Positions 47,804-56,338 of a stretch of DNA of 62,160 nucleotides are shown here, piece after piece. The notes beneath the pieces are model-generated. The model had not been told where the DNA came from, did not search any database, and saw only the letters and a program-made list of their open reading frames with translations. Position 1 is the first letter of the stretch; the number at the start of each line of letters is the position of its first letter. This DNA is from Methylobacter sp. GTDB taxonomy: Bacteria; Pseudomonadota; Gammaproteobacteria; Methylococcales; Methylomonadaceae. The translations under genes and the position numbers were made by a program. The DNA is taken from NCBI GenBank assembly GCA_030684815.1, contig JAUXXQ010000199.1:1-62160 (forward strand), given 5' to 3'.

Positions 47804-47850
47804 GGTGTTCTCCTGCTGTTAAATGATGGTTGTGTGTAATAGTTTGGCGG

Positions 47851-47951
47851 CTGCTAAAAATGATTAAATGGAACTCGGATGACACCGATTAAACCGATAA
47901 TCACTGATTAAAAGCACGATATACCCGTGTAAATCCGTCCTGTGTTCTATT
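47851..47951. repeat. Dispersed intergenic repeat family A, copy 5
   Basis: Contains GAACTCGGATGACACCGAT, AATCACTGATTAAAAGCACG and TACCCGTGTAAATCCGTCC. It directly abuts a family B element. Confidence 0.75.
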
Positions 47952-47960
47952 GCCTTTTTA

Positions 47961-48085
47961 GGCTACCAACTTAAGCCGGGACAGTTTTAAATGGGTGGCC
48001 GGGAACGCCAAGCCCCAGCTTGGCGTGAACACTCGCCAAGCTGGGGCTTGGCGTTCCCAGTTTGTCCCGGCTTAAGTTGGTAGCC
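47961..48085. repeat. 125-bp palindromic repeat family B, copy 3
   Basis: Same orientation as copy 2; arms GGCTACCAACTTAAGCC and GGCTTAAGTTGGTAGCC. It lies 20 bases after the TerD-TerA gene and could fold as a very stable hairpin in its transcript. Confidence 0.92.
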
Positions 48086-48105
48086 CCTTTTTACGGTTGT
48101 GTCAT

Positions 48106-49284
48106 TTATTTGCTGCCCGCGACATAGTTTAACCCCCAACCGAAAGCGCGATCCATTTGTTGATGACCGGCAAAATAATCGGTCAGTTTGGTGATTTGGA
48201 GCTGGCCGTTTATGTTTTCAAGCATGGCAAGGGCGCATAAAAACTGGTCGTCGCGGTAGCTGTCAAGGCGTATTTCTATATCGGGTTGGTTTTTGCTTTT
48301 AATTGTAATAACGGCATCCACATGCGACCAGTTCGGCACACCGTCGTAGATAAAGGTGTAAATCAATATACGCCGGAACTCGTGCAGGTGTTGGGTGTTG
48401 ATGCGTAGCGTTTCGCCACCGAGCGAACTGCCGCTGCGGTCATCTTGATCCAGTTCAATGTAAGGAAACTGCTGCAGATTGCCGAAATGGCCGCCTAATG
48501 CCTGCACCGCGCCAATTTCGCCGCTGTTAAACTCCCACAGGCAAGCCAAGTCCAGATCGATGCCGGCGGCTGAAAATTTACGGAAAAGCCCGGCTGATTT
48601 GACCGGTGTTGCGTTCCAGTTCAGGTTGACCAGAATTTCGCCAGACCCGCCGGTATTTTTTTCCAGCGAAACCGACTGGCCTTTTTTGTCCAAGGTTATT
48701 TTGCTCAAATTTATTTTCCCCGCCGGTGCAGCGGGTGCAGGCGCAGCCTCGCCTTCGCCGACATCGACGCCGTAAAATTCGGCTAAAGGTTGCAGTCCGC
48801 CAATGAAGCCTTGGCCAACCGCACGGAATTTCCATTGCTGCTGATGACGGTAAAATTCGCCGACAATCAATGCCGATTCCTTGTTTTGCGCGGTGTCCAT
48901 CGAGAAGCAAGCAAGCTCGATGCCGGTGAGAAAATCCTTCACCAATACGGTGACATTATTCAGCTGGGAAAAGTTTTGCCCTTTGGCTTGCCCATCGGTA
49001 ATGGTCAGTGCCAGAGATATTTTTTGAATACCGGCGCCGGTACGTTCCAAATGCAGCGTGAACCGCCCCAATTCCGGCTCCAGCAAAACACCTTGCTCAG
49101 CCCGTGCCGGTTGGTTAAAGAAAATGAAATCATCATCGGTTGACACCTTGCCCTGAGCATTAAGCAAAAAAGCGCTGACATCGGCAGCCACGCCCTGCGC
49201 CTGCCCGTGACTGACCGAAACATGCAGCGATGTTGTCGGCAATGGGCAATTTTGCCCGGCAACCAAATCAATACGATGACTCAT
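48106..49284 (-). CDS. TerD-TerA two-domain fusion protein
   Basis: The 392-residue protein joins two domains by an Ala/Pro linker (near residue 180, EAAPAPAAPAG). The first is an N-terminal TerD-like domain (about 1-175; SVSHGQAQGVAADVSAFLL, DDDFIFFNQP, ESALIVGEFYRHQQQWKFRAVGQG-type ending). The second is a C-terminal TerA-like domain (about 195-390; VNLNWNATP, GIDLDLACLWEF, HVDAVITIKS). TerA and TerD are related Ca2+-binding domains of the Ter system. GGGGGAAAA precedes ATG 49284. It ends the operon before the repeats. Confidence 0.85.
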   Translation of the reverse strand: MSHRIDLVAGQNCPLPTTSLHVSVSHGQAQGVAADVSAFLLNAQGKVSTDDDFIFFNQPARAEQGVLLEPELGRFTLHLERTGAGIQKISLALTITDGQAKGQNFSQLNNVTVLVKDFLTGIELACFSMDTAQNKESALIVGEFYRHQQQWKFRAVGQGFIGGLQPLAEFYGVDVGEGEAAPAPAAPAGKINLSKITLDKKGQSVSLEKNTGGSGEILVNLNWNATPVKSAGLFRKFSAAGIDLDLACLWEFNSGEIGAVQALGGHFGNLQQFPYIELDQDDRSGSSLGGETLRINTQHLHEFRRILIYTFIYDGVPNWSHVDAVITIKSKNQPDIEIRLDSYRDDQFLCALAMLENINGQLQITKLTDYFAGHQQMDRAFGWGLNYVAGSK

Positions 49285-49304
49285 TTTTCCCCCTTTTTTT
49301 TTGG

Positions 49305-50237
49305 TTAGTTGACAAACAACTCCGTATAACCCGGCAACAGCAGCGATTCGCCGTAATAGTGCCGTCTGTCCATTATATGCTGCCCCCATTGCTGATGCGT
49401 CGCCACTTCGCACATCGCATCATGCATCCTAAACACGGCGGGCGATTCGCTTTGGCATAAAGCCTGCGCCATGTCGTAATCGTCGCTATCGACGCTATAC
49501 ATCGCCTCAATAACCGGCACTTGCACCGGATGGATCGCGGTTTTACCGGTCAGGCCATGCGCCAAATCCAGCCGGATTTCTTGTTGCAGGGTAGCCGTAT
49601 CGTCCAAATATTCAAACACCGGCGCCGATAAAGAAAATCCATAAGGCTTAAATACCGTCACCAGCTGCGCGATAATGTGGCCGAGCGGCGTTTCATATAA
49701 GGTCATCTGCCGAGGCCGCCTGATGCCCAGCAAATTCATCAAATCGTTGCCGCCAATCCGCAGCATTAATATCCGCGCAAAAACAGTCTCCTGCAGCAAA
49801 GCCTCGCGCAATTCGCGCATGGCGCCGACATCAAACACATCGCGGGTTTCTAGCGTCGGCATAATCTTAAACGCCGTGCCCTGCAATTGGTCGAAATAAG
49901 CATGGAAATTAGCGGCGTTAAATTTCGGCAGCACAAAACCGTCGATTTTTTCTATATCAGGCAATGCCAGCAGACGCGCCAAAATGTCGGGATTTCTGGC
50001 ACGGATAAAACGGAAGCGTTGCGGCGTGTCCCTAAAGCCCTGCAAACACAGACCTAAATGGCGCAGGCTGCTGTCCAGTTCGCTTTGGGACACCGCATCT
50101 TCGGTGCAAAAAATCATCGAACGCAAATCTTGCAATTTCTCGCCATTGGCACAATCCATCAAATCGAAGCGATGTGCAGGCATATACAATGACGCCCCTA
50201 AACACCATGGTGAAAAAACTTTGGGCGCTGTGTTCAT
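49305..50237 (-). CDS. HpcH/HpaI aldolase/citrate lyase beta-like enzyme of Ter locus
   Basis: This 310-residue TIM-barrel protein resembles CitE-like C-C lyases (GASLYMPAHRFDL, LRSMIFCTEDAVSQSEL, PLGHIIAQLVTVFKPYGF, GLTGKTAIHPVQ). In published genome analyses of Ter islands such an aldolase accompanies an ATP-grasp and a PRTase in a predicted pathway for a nucleoside-like metabolite. All three are here. The reaction is unknown. It starts 196 bases after an oppositely oriented Rpn gene and is followed after 20 bases by the TerD-TerA gene. Confidence 0.83.
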   Translation of the reverse strand: MNTAPKVFSPWCLGASLYMPAHRFDLMDCANGEKLQDLRSMIFCTEDAVSQSELDSSLRHLGLCLQGFRDTPQRFRFIRARNPDILARLLALPDIEKIDGFVLPKFNAANFHAYFDQLQGTAFKIMPTLETRDVFDVGAMRELREALLQETVFARILMLRIGGNDLMNLLGIRRPRQMTLYETPLGHIIAQLVTVFKPYGFSLSAPVFEYLDDTATLQQEIRLDLAHGLTGKTAIHPVQVPVIEAMYSVDSDDYDMAQALCQSESPAVFRMHDAMCEVATHQQWGQHIMDRRHYYGESLLLPGYTELFVN

Positions 50238-50433
50238 TATTAAATGTCCGTAAAAGCCAAGGTGTGAAACGGAATGCCGAAGGTCATGCCTTTAACCATG
50301 CGGCCAAGCCGCGCCCCATTCCATAAAATACGCAAGCATTATAGACTTTTTTATAGTTATCAAGGTAACGGGTCTATTGCCCAGGCATGTTACCGTTACC
50401 GATGTTTAACAATTCTTGCTAGACTATGGCGCC

Positions 50434-51390
50434 ATGGGCGATAAAGACATTATTTCAAAACATATACTCAAACGGCTGCTACTCGATATGGCGCGTTATT
50501 TATGCCAGCTTGATATTGTCGATGCGGAGCTATTGAACACCGAACAACAGCGTATCGAAGATCGGCGCGCCGATTTAGTGGCACGGGTCGAACCCACGCA
50601 AGGCGCGCCATTTATTCTGCATATCGAAGTACAAAATGGCAACGATAGCACCATGGTCAACCGCATGTTGCGCTATTTGGCCGATATTCAGCACAGCCAT
50701 CCCGGTTTGCCTGTGCATCAATGCCTGCTCTATATTGGCCGCAAGCGCCTGACCATGACGGACGGGCAGACTGGGGCGCAATTGCACTATCGTTATCAAC
50801 TGGTCGATATGCGCACAGTGGATTACCGTCACCTTTACAACAGCGATGACCCGAATGCGCTGGTGCTGTCGATATTATGTGATTTCCAGGGGAAATCCAG
50901 TAATAAAGTGGTACGGCATATCTTGACCAAGCTGCAAACACTCACGGGCGACAACGAAAAACAACGCCGGGAATACATCCAGATGCTCGAAATATTAGCG
51001 GATAACCGGGACTTAAACATCGACATACAAGAGGCTTACGATATGTTACAAATCAGACTTGAACGCCTGCCCAGCTATCAAAAAGGCATGGAGCGGGGTG
51101 AGAAGCTTGGCATCGAACGGGGTGAGAAACTCGGTATAGAACGGGGTGAAAAACTCGGTATAGAAAGGGGTGAGAAACTCGGTATAGAAAGGGGCGAGAA
51201 ACTAGGCATCGAACGGGGCCTTGCCGATGAAGCGCGGTTATTGCTCAAACGCGTATTAACACGGCGCTTTGGTGATATAACGTCAACGCTCGAAGAAAAT
51301 ATCGGCCAAGCCAGCCGTAAGCAAATTGAACAGTGGTTCGACCGGGCGCTGGAGGCGGAAAGTCTGGATGAAATCTTCAAGAGTGGATAA
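50434..51390 (+). CDS. Rpn-family PD-(D/E)XK nuclease (transposase_31-like)
   Basis: Rpn proteins are recombination-promoting nucleases once grouped with transposases. The 318-residue protein has an N-terminal PD-(D/E)XK core (RRADLVARV with the aspartate, FILHIEVQNGND with E-x-Q), LLYIGRKRLTM and VLSILCDF motifs. Five tandem ERGEKLGI units (residues about 220-259) and a C-terminal helix follow. ATG 50434 is chosen over a TTG six codons earlier. It is the only plus-strand gene between 46.1 and 58.3 kb and splits the Ter operon. Confidence 0.88.
   Translation: MGDKDIISKHILKRLLLDMARYLCQLDIVDAELLNTEQQRIEDRRADLVARVEPTQGAPFILHIEVQNGNDSTMVNRMLRYLADIQHSHPGLPVHQCLLYIGRKRLTMTDGQTGAQLHYRYQLVDMRTVDYRHLYNSDDPNALVLSILCDFQGKSSNKVVRHILTKLQTLTGDNEKQRREYIQMLEILADNRDLNIDIQEAYDMLQIRLERLPSYQKGMERGEKLGIERGEKLGIERGEKLGIERGEKLGIERGEKLGIERGLADEARLLLKRVLTRRFGDITSTLEENIGQASRKQIEQWFDRALEAESLDEIFKSG
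51091..51219 (+). repeat. 24-bp tandem repeat encoding ERGEKLGI
   Basis: Five units plus a partial sixth, differing at a few third positions, keep the reading frame of the Rpn gene. They are suited to slippage in whole units. Rpn proteins commonly have such RG-E repeats. Confidence 0.9.
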
Positions 51391-51492
51391 CCACACCCCC
51401 GCCCAATCAGCAAAAGCCAAACTTTGAAAACATGCAAGCTGTGTCCATCAATACCGGGCATGCATTTTCCCAAGGCTTAGAGCACGGTATCA

Positions 51493-52695
51493 TCAAGACC
51501 TAAAAAAATGTAGCTTTGCATGATGTGGAAGGTTGGGTTGAAGCTCAAATCGGGCGCTAATGGCGTGCCAGGCATGCAATCGATCATTGAGTGAGGCGCA
51601 TAGCGGTGTTTCATGGCAAAGGATAATGTGCCCGTAAGCATCGGGGTTCAGGTTGTAAATAAAATTGGGGATACCGTCGTCATAATTGTCTTCAAAGCGG
51701 CACACAGTACCGATAGCGCCGCCCTGATGAATCGGCGAACGCGTGGTGCTTTGCACATTGACCTTGAAACCGGCCGCTTCTAATGCGCGTCCCAGCAAGT
51801 AAGCGGGCGCATTGCATTCGCCGGTGCCCAAGACCAAAACCGGTCTGTCATCGCGACCCAAGCCGTTACGACACAACTGCTCGACCACATCGCTATCCAG
51901 GTTGATCGGCGCGGTTAAACCCAAGCGCCCCGGCCACGCCAGCAGCGCTTTTTTGCAGTCGCCATTGCCAGAAACATTGACGGTGATGCTGTCGATGTCG
52001 GCATTTTGGCTATCCTCAAAACGCAATAAACCTTGCCGGAAACACACCCATTCAACCGCCACACCGGCTTGGTTTTCCAACGCGGCGCGGTCATCGGGAT
52101 GGGCAAAATTGACTAGGCTGACAATAAACACTTTGCGCAAACCGGGATTCACCTTTTGATAAGCTTTAATCAAGCGTAAAAAGGTCAGCCCGGTACTGAT
52201 TTCATCGTCGATTAACACCAATGTTTTGGCATTTAAAAACTGTGCACGGTACTCCGGCAGCTCAGGATAATACAAGAAAAAATCGGTGGCATGACTGTGC
52301 GCTTCTTCAAACTCCAGCCGCTCAATGCCGTCCAAATGATAGCGCGTGGTCTGCATAAACAAGGCCTGCCCGACGCCTTCGCGGCAGGCCGCTTCAAACA
52401 CGCCATAACCCAGGCCGGTTGCGGTTTCCGCCATGCCAATCCACAGCGAACCGGCCTCTACGCCGCGCGCCAGAGCCATTCTTGCCAGTGCACGGTACGA
52501 CCACCCCATCAGTTTTGGCGACACCGGATAATGCTTGCCCAACACTTTGCTGACCAACAAAAACTTGCGTTTGCTGCTGACCCTAGCGGCAAAGCCCAGC
52601 AAGCGGTTCAACGGAATGTGGCCGGGTTCAACATCCAGGTGCAGGATGCCGGTATCAAGTGCGACAGTGACTGTTTTTAGCTTGGTTGGATTCAA
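51493..52695 (-). CDS. Phosphoribosyltransferase with TRSP domain (Ter locus)
   Basis: The 400-residue protein combines an N-terminal PRTase_2-type phosphoribosyltransferase with a C-terminal TRSP domain. The first has the PRPP loop VLIDDEISTGLTF. The second is named after its motif, seen as TTRSPIHQGG. The pair is characteristic of the Ter biosynthetic module. The likely start is TTG 52695, whose TTGA overlaps the stop of the AIM24 gene. The longer frame starting at 52791 would overlap that gene by 100 bases. The product is inferred to be a nucleoside-like compound. Confidence 0.87.
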   Translation of the reverse strand: MNPTKLKTVTVALDTGILHLDVEPGHIPLNRLLGFAARVSSKRKFLLVSKVLGKHYPVSPKLMGWSYRALARMALARGVEAGSLWIGMAETATGLGYGVFEAACREGVGQALFMQTTRYHLDGIERLEFEEAHSHATDFFLYYPELPEYRAQFLNAKTLVLIDDEISTGLTFLRLIKAYQKVNPGLRKVFIVSLVNFAHPDDRAALENQAGVAVEWVCFRQGLLRFEDSQNADIDSITVNVSGNGDCKKALLAWPGRLGLTAPINLDSDVVEQLCRNGLGRDDRPVLVLGTGECNAPAYLLGRALEAAGFKVNVQSTTRSPIHQGGAIGTVCRFEDNYDDGIPNFIYNLNPDAYGHIILCHETPLCASLNDRLHAWHAISARFELQPNLPHHAKLHFFRS

Positions 52696-53516
52696 GTGCG
52701 TGTTCCCATACTGCCTTGAGGACGGCTCAGGTTGGCAATGCTGCCTTGCATTTTCATTTTGTTGTACACGCCTTGAGTGGGTGCTATCCATACCATGCCG
52801 GGGCCGGTAAACGTCTGTAGCAAGCCTTCGCCGCTGGTGACCGACTGGAACAAGGTTTTGCCTGATGTTTCGGCTTGAAAGCTGACACTGGCGGTTCTGA
52901 CAAAGGCAAAATTACCATCGACTGACAATTTTTCCCCAGGTGCCAATTCATACATTAACAACTCGGAAACCGGCACTGGCGAACTGAGCACCACCACGCC
53001 AGAGCCTTTAATTTGGGTTTGAAAAAAACCTTCACCGCCAAACAGCGCACTGGAAACGTTCTGTTGCATTTTCGCACTCACCTCCAAATTGGCGGTCGCG
53101 CAATAAAAGGCGCTCTTATCAACAATCAGCGCGTCATTATCAATATTGAATAGCAAATAATGGCCGAAACTCGGCTCCAAATAAATCTCGCCAGTGCCTT
53201 TGATACGCGATTGAAACAACGTTTCGCCAGTCATGAATTTGCGCATCAAGCCTTTGGCAATGCCGCCCTGCGTACTTGATTCCAACTGCAAATTGCCTTT
53301 CATAAAATACAGTGCGCCCGGTTCGATAAGCAATTCGCTCCTATCTAGCCTGACCCGGATCATCTTTAAATGAATGCTGGCCTGATTAGCGAAAAACACT
53401 TTTTCGGCGACCTCCAAATCATCGGAGCCTTTTAGTGATTTATACTGCACCACCTCCAGCACCGCACCCGGTATACTTTCGCTTTCCACCACATCAAAAG
53501 GATCGGTATCACTCAT
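52692..53516 (-). CDS. AIM24-family protein (TIGR00266-like)
   Basis: The 274-residue protein is rich in beta strands and matches the AIM24 family, a trimeric beta-barrel-like fold also found in fungal mitochondria. Recognisable repeats are LLIEPGALYFMKGNL, GTGEIYLEP, GGEGFFQTQIKGSGVVVLSSP, ELAPGEKLSVDGNFAF and SGEGLLQTFTGPGMVWI. Biochemical function is unknown; it recurs in Ter islands. It is coupled to the PRTase gene by a four-base overlap. Confidence 0.85.
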   Translation of the reverse strand: MSDTDPFDVVESESIPGAVLEVVQYKSLKGSDDLEVAEKVFFANQASIHLKMIRVRLDRSELLIEPGALYFMKGNLQLESSTQGGIAKGLMRKFMTGETLFQSRIKGTGEIYLEPSFGHYLLFNIDNDALIVDKSAFYCATANLEVSAKMQQNVSSALFGGEGFFQTQIKGSGVVVLSSPVPVSELLMYELAPGEKLSVDGNFAFVRTASVSFQAETSGKTLFQSVTSGEGLLQTFTGPGMVWIAPTQGVYNKMKMQGSIANLSRPQGSMGTRT

Positions 53517-53583
53517 AATTATTACTCTTTGTTGTTAATTTATGTCGTTTCCACATACCGGCATCAGGTTTCAATTAATAAGT

Positions 53584-53669
53584 AGTCATTCAAAAGTTTC
53601 TTAACAAACAAGTTGGGAGTAAAACAGCTTTAGCTGTTTTACCGCCAATAGCTAAAGCTATTGGACTCC
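53584..53669. repeat. Repeat family C, copy 2 (long form)
   Basis: Shares AGTCATTCAAAAGTTTCTTA and the CAATAGCTAAAGCTATTG palindrome with copy 1. It adds a second palindrome, AAAACAGCTTTAGCTGTTTT. Confidence 0.85.
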
Positions 53670-53698
53670 AATGTAAATGTTAAAAGAAATAGGCTTAC

Positions 53699-54000
53699 CT
53701 ACTTAACTGCCAGTTCCCGTAGCTTTCCAAGAAAATAGTTAAAACTGAGCGATGTATTATTATCCAAACTCATGTGTGGAGAAATATTCTCAGCCCAAGC
53801 CGATTTTTCAGCACCTATAATGTGCTGTCCCTGACTTGAAAGCCGCCTTTATAGACAGCATCAGCAAGCAGCTCCCATGTACCGCAAATAGAATCACTGA
53901 TATAAGCATTCAGTACAACCTCTTTACCAATGATTTTGTGCACAAGAATATCTAACGAAACTTTTCCTGACTGATCTTCCACGAGTATTTCAAAGTGCAT
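53699..54000 (-). pseudogene. DUF4276 gene remnant with internal deletion and frameshift
   Basis: The frame begins MHFEILVEDQSGKVSLDILV, the conserved start of DUF4276 proteins. It then jumps after KIIGKE to NAYISDSICGTWELLADAVY, which belongs near the C-terminal third of the family, so roughly 100 residues are missing. It next hits a stop at 53815. In another frame the family ending resumes: GAEKSAWAENISPHMSLDNN ... LGKLRELAVK, ending at 53699. DUF4276 genes commonly follow AAA ATPases like the one directly upstream, 4 bases away. The effector half of this pair is therefore broken. Confidence 0.8.
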
Positions 54001-54004
54001 TATT

Positions 54005-55279
54005 TCACCTTGCATCCAGATAATCGCTATACCAAAGCCCGCCTAATGGCAGTCCTTCGGCGACCATGTCTTTTACCAGCGCATCATCACTGGCTCGCCG
54101 AATAATGGAAAAACCATCCGCACCTTTTTCCAGAATCCAAACTTCATTCGGTTCAAGCGCATCCACAAAATAAGGCTGGTGCGTGGTGATAAAAACCTGA
54201 GAACCGCCTTTTCGTCCGGTTGCATGTTCGCGGAATTCCATGGCTAATGTTTCCAGTAATTTGTGATACAAGCCGTTTTCAGGCTCTTCAACACACAAAA
54301 AAGGCGGCGGTACAGGATCTTCCAGCAAAAGTAAATAAGCGAACACTTTTAACGTGCTATCAGACATTTGTTGTGCATAAAAAGGATCTTGAAAACCCTT
54401 GTCATTGAAGCGCAACAGCAATCGATCATCGCCCGTCTTTTCAGTATCAATTTTATTGATGCCTGGAATCTTTTTTGCAATACGATCTAACACCTTCTGA
54501 AAACGAGCTTGCTGCTCCCTTTCCATGAACTGCACAACATTGCCAAGGTTATCGCCATGAATATTCAGATGTTTTTGAGGGCCTGCTAATGGAAGGCTTC
54601 TAGCCGCATCAGGAGTAAAGTAACTCAGATACCAGCCTTCTATAAACTGACGAAAAACCGAAATTCTTGGATGCTGCTTTAAAGAGCCGAGCGTGGCAAT
54701 ACCCAGCCTCCTCTTATCGGTCAGTTCCACTGATTCCGTTTCTTTGCTTTCTTCTTCTTCAAGTAATTTAAGAAAGTCATCAAGATCAAATTCTTTTTTA
54801 TCTTCTTCAATTTTTTTACCTTCCCCTTTCCAGACCAAACCTTTGCCGTTATTTAAGACCAAAAAAGAAAAGGGCCAACCGCGTGTCTGATTTTCGCGCC
54901 GTTGACGAAGACGCTCTTTTTGTACAAAAGGACGACCGGAATCGTCTGCTTCAATAGACAGTTCATAAGTAATCGGACGGGCATTACCGTTTTCCTTGTA
55001 ATAGATTTCAAACTCAATCGCCCCTGTTTGTCCTTGGGAGCGTATTTTTTTAAAGCCACCTCGACCGCGCAAATCACAAGCTTCCTCTACGCCAAATTTA
55101 AGCGCGTCAGCCAAAAAACCAAAGACATCAAACAAGGTACTTTTCCCGACACCGTTTTTACCAATGACAACCGTCATAGGAGTCAGCGGTTCTGATTTTT
55201 GCTGATTCCACAACCTTCCCAAGGTAACATCTTTCAATGCACGGAAATTCTTTACCCGAATGCCTTCAATTTTAGCCAT
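54005..55279 (-). CDS. AAA (SMC/OLD-like) ATPase, partner of DUF4276
   Basis: The 424-residue ATPase has Walker A GKNGVGKST (40-48), the AAA_21/15-type Walker B with signature LCVEEPENGLYH, a D-loop and switch histidine QVFITTHQPYF, and a charged central insertion (KEFDLDDFLKLLEEEESKE). Such ATPases paired with DUF4276 or other TOPRIM-like partners occur in defence islands, with a broad parallel to PARIS or Abi pairs. The gene lies on the Ter strand between AIM24 and ATP-grasp genes and looks intact. Its partner is not. Confidence 0.85.
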   Translation of the reverse strand: MAKIEGIRVKNFRALKDVTLGRLWNQQKSEPLTPMTVVIGKNGVGKSTLFDVFGFLADALKFGVEEACDLRGRGGFKKIRSQGQTGAIEFEIYYKENGNARPITYELSIEADDSGRPFVQKERLRQRRENQTRGWPFSFLVLNNGKGLVWKGEGKKIEEDKKEFDLDDFLKLLEEEESKETESVELTDKRRLGIATLGSLKQHPRISVFRQFIEGWYLSYFTPDAARSLPLAGPQKHLNIHGDNLGNVVQFMEREQQARFQKVLDRIAKKIPGINKIDTEKTGDDRLLLRFNDKGFQDPFYAQQMSDSTLKVFAYLLLLEDPVPPPFLCVEEPENGLYHKLLETLAMEFREHATGRKGGSQVFITTHQPYFVDALEPNEVWILEKGADGFSIIRRASDDALVKDMVAEGLPLGGLWYSDYLDAR

Positions 55280-55309
55280 TGTTTACCTTCCATTTTTGCA
55301 GCTGTTTGT

Positions 55310-56332
55310 TCACAACGCTTCCTGCATCAGCACCGGCGTATTGATCTCAGTCACCCGCAGCCCATAGCGGATAGTCGGCGGCTGGAAGGGTTCGCCTTTG
55401 ATACTGTGCAACGCAATCTGTGCCAGGTTGGCGCCGGATAAACAGGCCATGCCGAAACCGCCGGACGGACGTGGGTTAATCTCCAGCAAACGCACGCCGT
55501 TAACGCCTTCCTTAAACTGGATGTTGAACAAGCCATTGAGCCGGTAATGTGCGGCTAAGCGTGCTGTCATGCCGGCAATGTCGGCATTGTTGTCGATCAT
55601 TTGCCCGCCGCCTGCGAGTTGCGATTTTTTGCGCTGCACCGCGCACAGCAATTCGCCGTGCCGCCCGGCGCAATCGACGCTCCATTCCGCGCCGCCCAAA
55701 TGCTCCATCACCAACAGTGTGGCAAATTCAGGCGTATTTAACATACCTTGCCGCAACTCTTGCAACGGAATCTGGTATTCGATGCCGTCAAGCAGCTGGG
55801 TGATGCTGTCGCGCTCGGTATCCAAAACCCGAAAACCCAAGCCGAACACCGATTGGGCCGGCTTGACGCACAATACTGGATGTTTTATGGATAAGTCGGC
55901 AACCGCGCTGTCGAAGGCATCACGGTCATTAACGGCGATGAAATCCATGACCTGGGCAACATTTGCAGGCAATGTGCTATAAAACTCGGCTTTGTTATGC
56001 AACAAAGTCAGCGTATCGAAATCGCCCACCGACAACACCTGCACGCCGATTGCCTGGAAAAATTCATGATGCTTGCTGATAAAGGCCGCTTCTTTGCCCG
56101 GCCAAAATAACTGGATATTATGTTGCCGACAAAATGCCACGCACCATTCAAGATAATCCTGTTCGTTGAGATCGGCCGGTTCAAGATAGCTTTCATCCGC
56201 CGCCAAAAAGGCGGCGGCATGGGGGTTGGTATGCGTACAAATTAGCGTGCTGCCGCCGCTCGGCATCGACTGGCGAAGATTTCTAAAAACGGCGTGTATG
56301 GTCGAAAATGTCTTGTTAAACCAAATTCTCAT
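55310..56332 (-). CDS. ATP-grasp ligase of the Ter locus
   Basis: The 340-residue protein shows an ATP-grasp fold. An N-terminal Rossmann-like part (FWPGKEAAFISKHHEFFQ) precedes the ATP-binding segment VLCVKPAQSVFGLGFRVL. A central lobe has LVMEHLGGAEWSVDC, and the metal-binding C-terminal motif is VRLLEINPRPSGGFGMA. Such ligases form amide-like bonds and accompany the PRTase-TRSP and aldolase in Ter islands. Substrate unknown. It starts 6 bases after a TerD paralogue, so they are co-transcribed. Confidence 0.87.
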   Translation of the reverse strand: MRIWFNKTFSTIHAVFRNLRQSMPSGGSTLICTHTNPHAAAFLAADESYLEPADLNEQDYLEWCVAFCRQHNIQLFWPGKEAAFISKHHEFFQAIGVQVLSVGDFDTLTLLHNKAEFYSTLPANVAQVMDFIAVNDRDAFDSAVADLSIKHPVLCVKPAQSVFGLGFRVLDTERDSITQLLDGIEYQIPLQELRQGMLNTPEFATLLVMEHLGGAEWSVDCAGRHGELLCAVQRKKSQLAGGGQMIDNNADIAGMTARLAAHYRLNGLFNIQFKEGVNGVRLLEINPRPSGGFGMACLSGANLAQIALHSIKGEPFQPPTIRYGLRVTEINTPVLMQEAL

Positions 56333-56338
56333 TGATGC

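Noticed and set aside
52696-52791. Longer N-terminus for the PRTase-TRSP protein
   Set aside because: It would overlap the AIM24 coding sequence by 100 bases. The TTGA overlap at 52692-52695 gives a typical coupled start.
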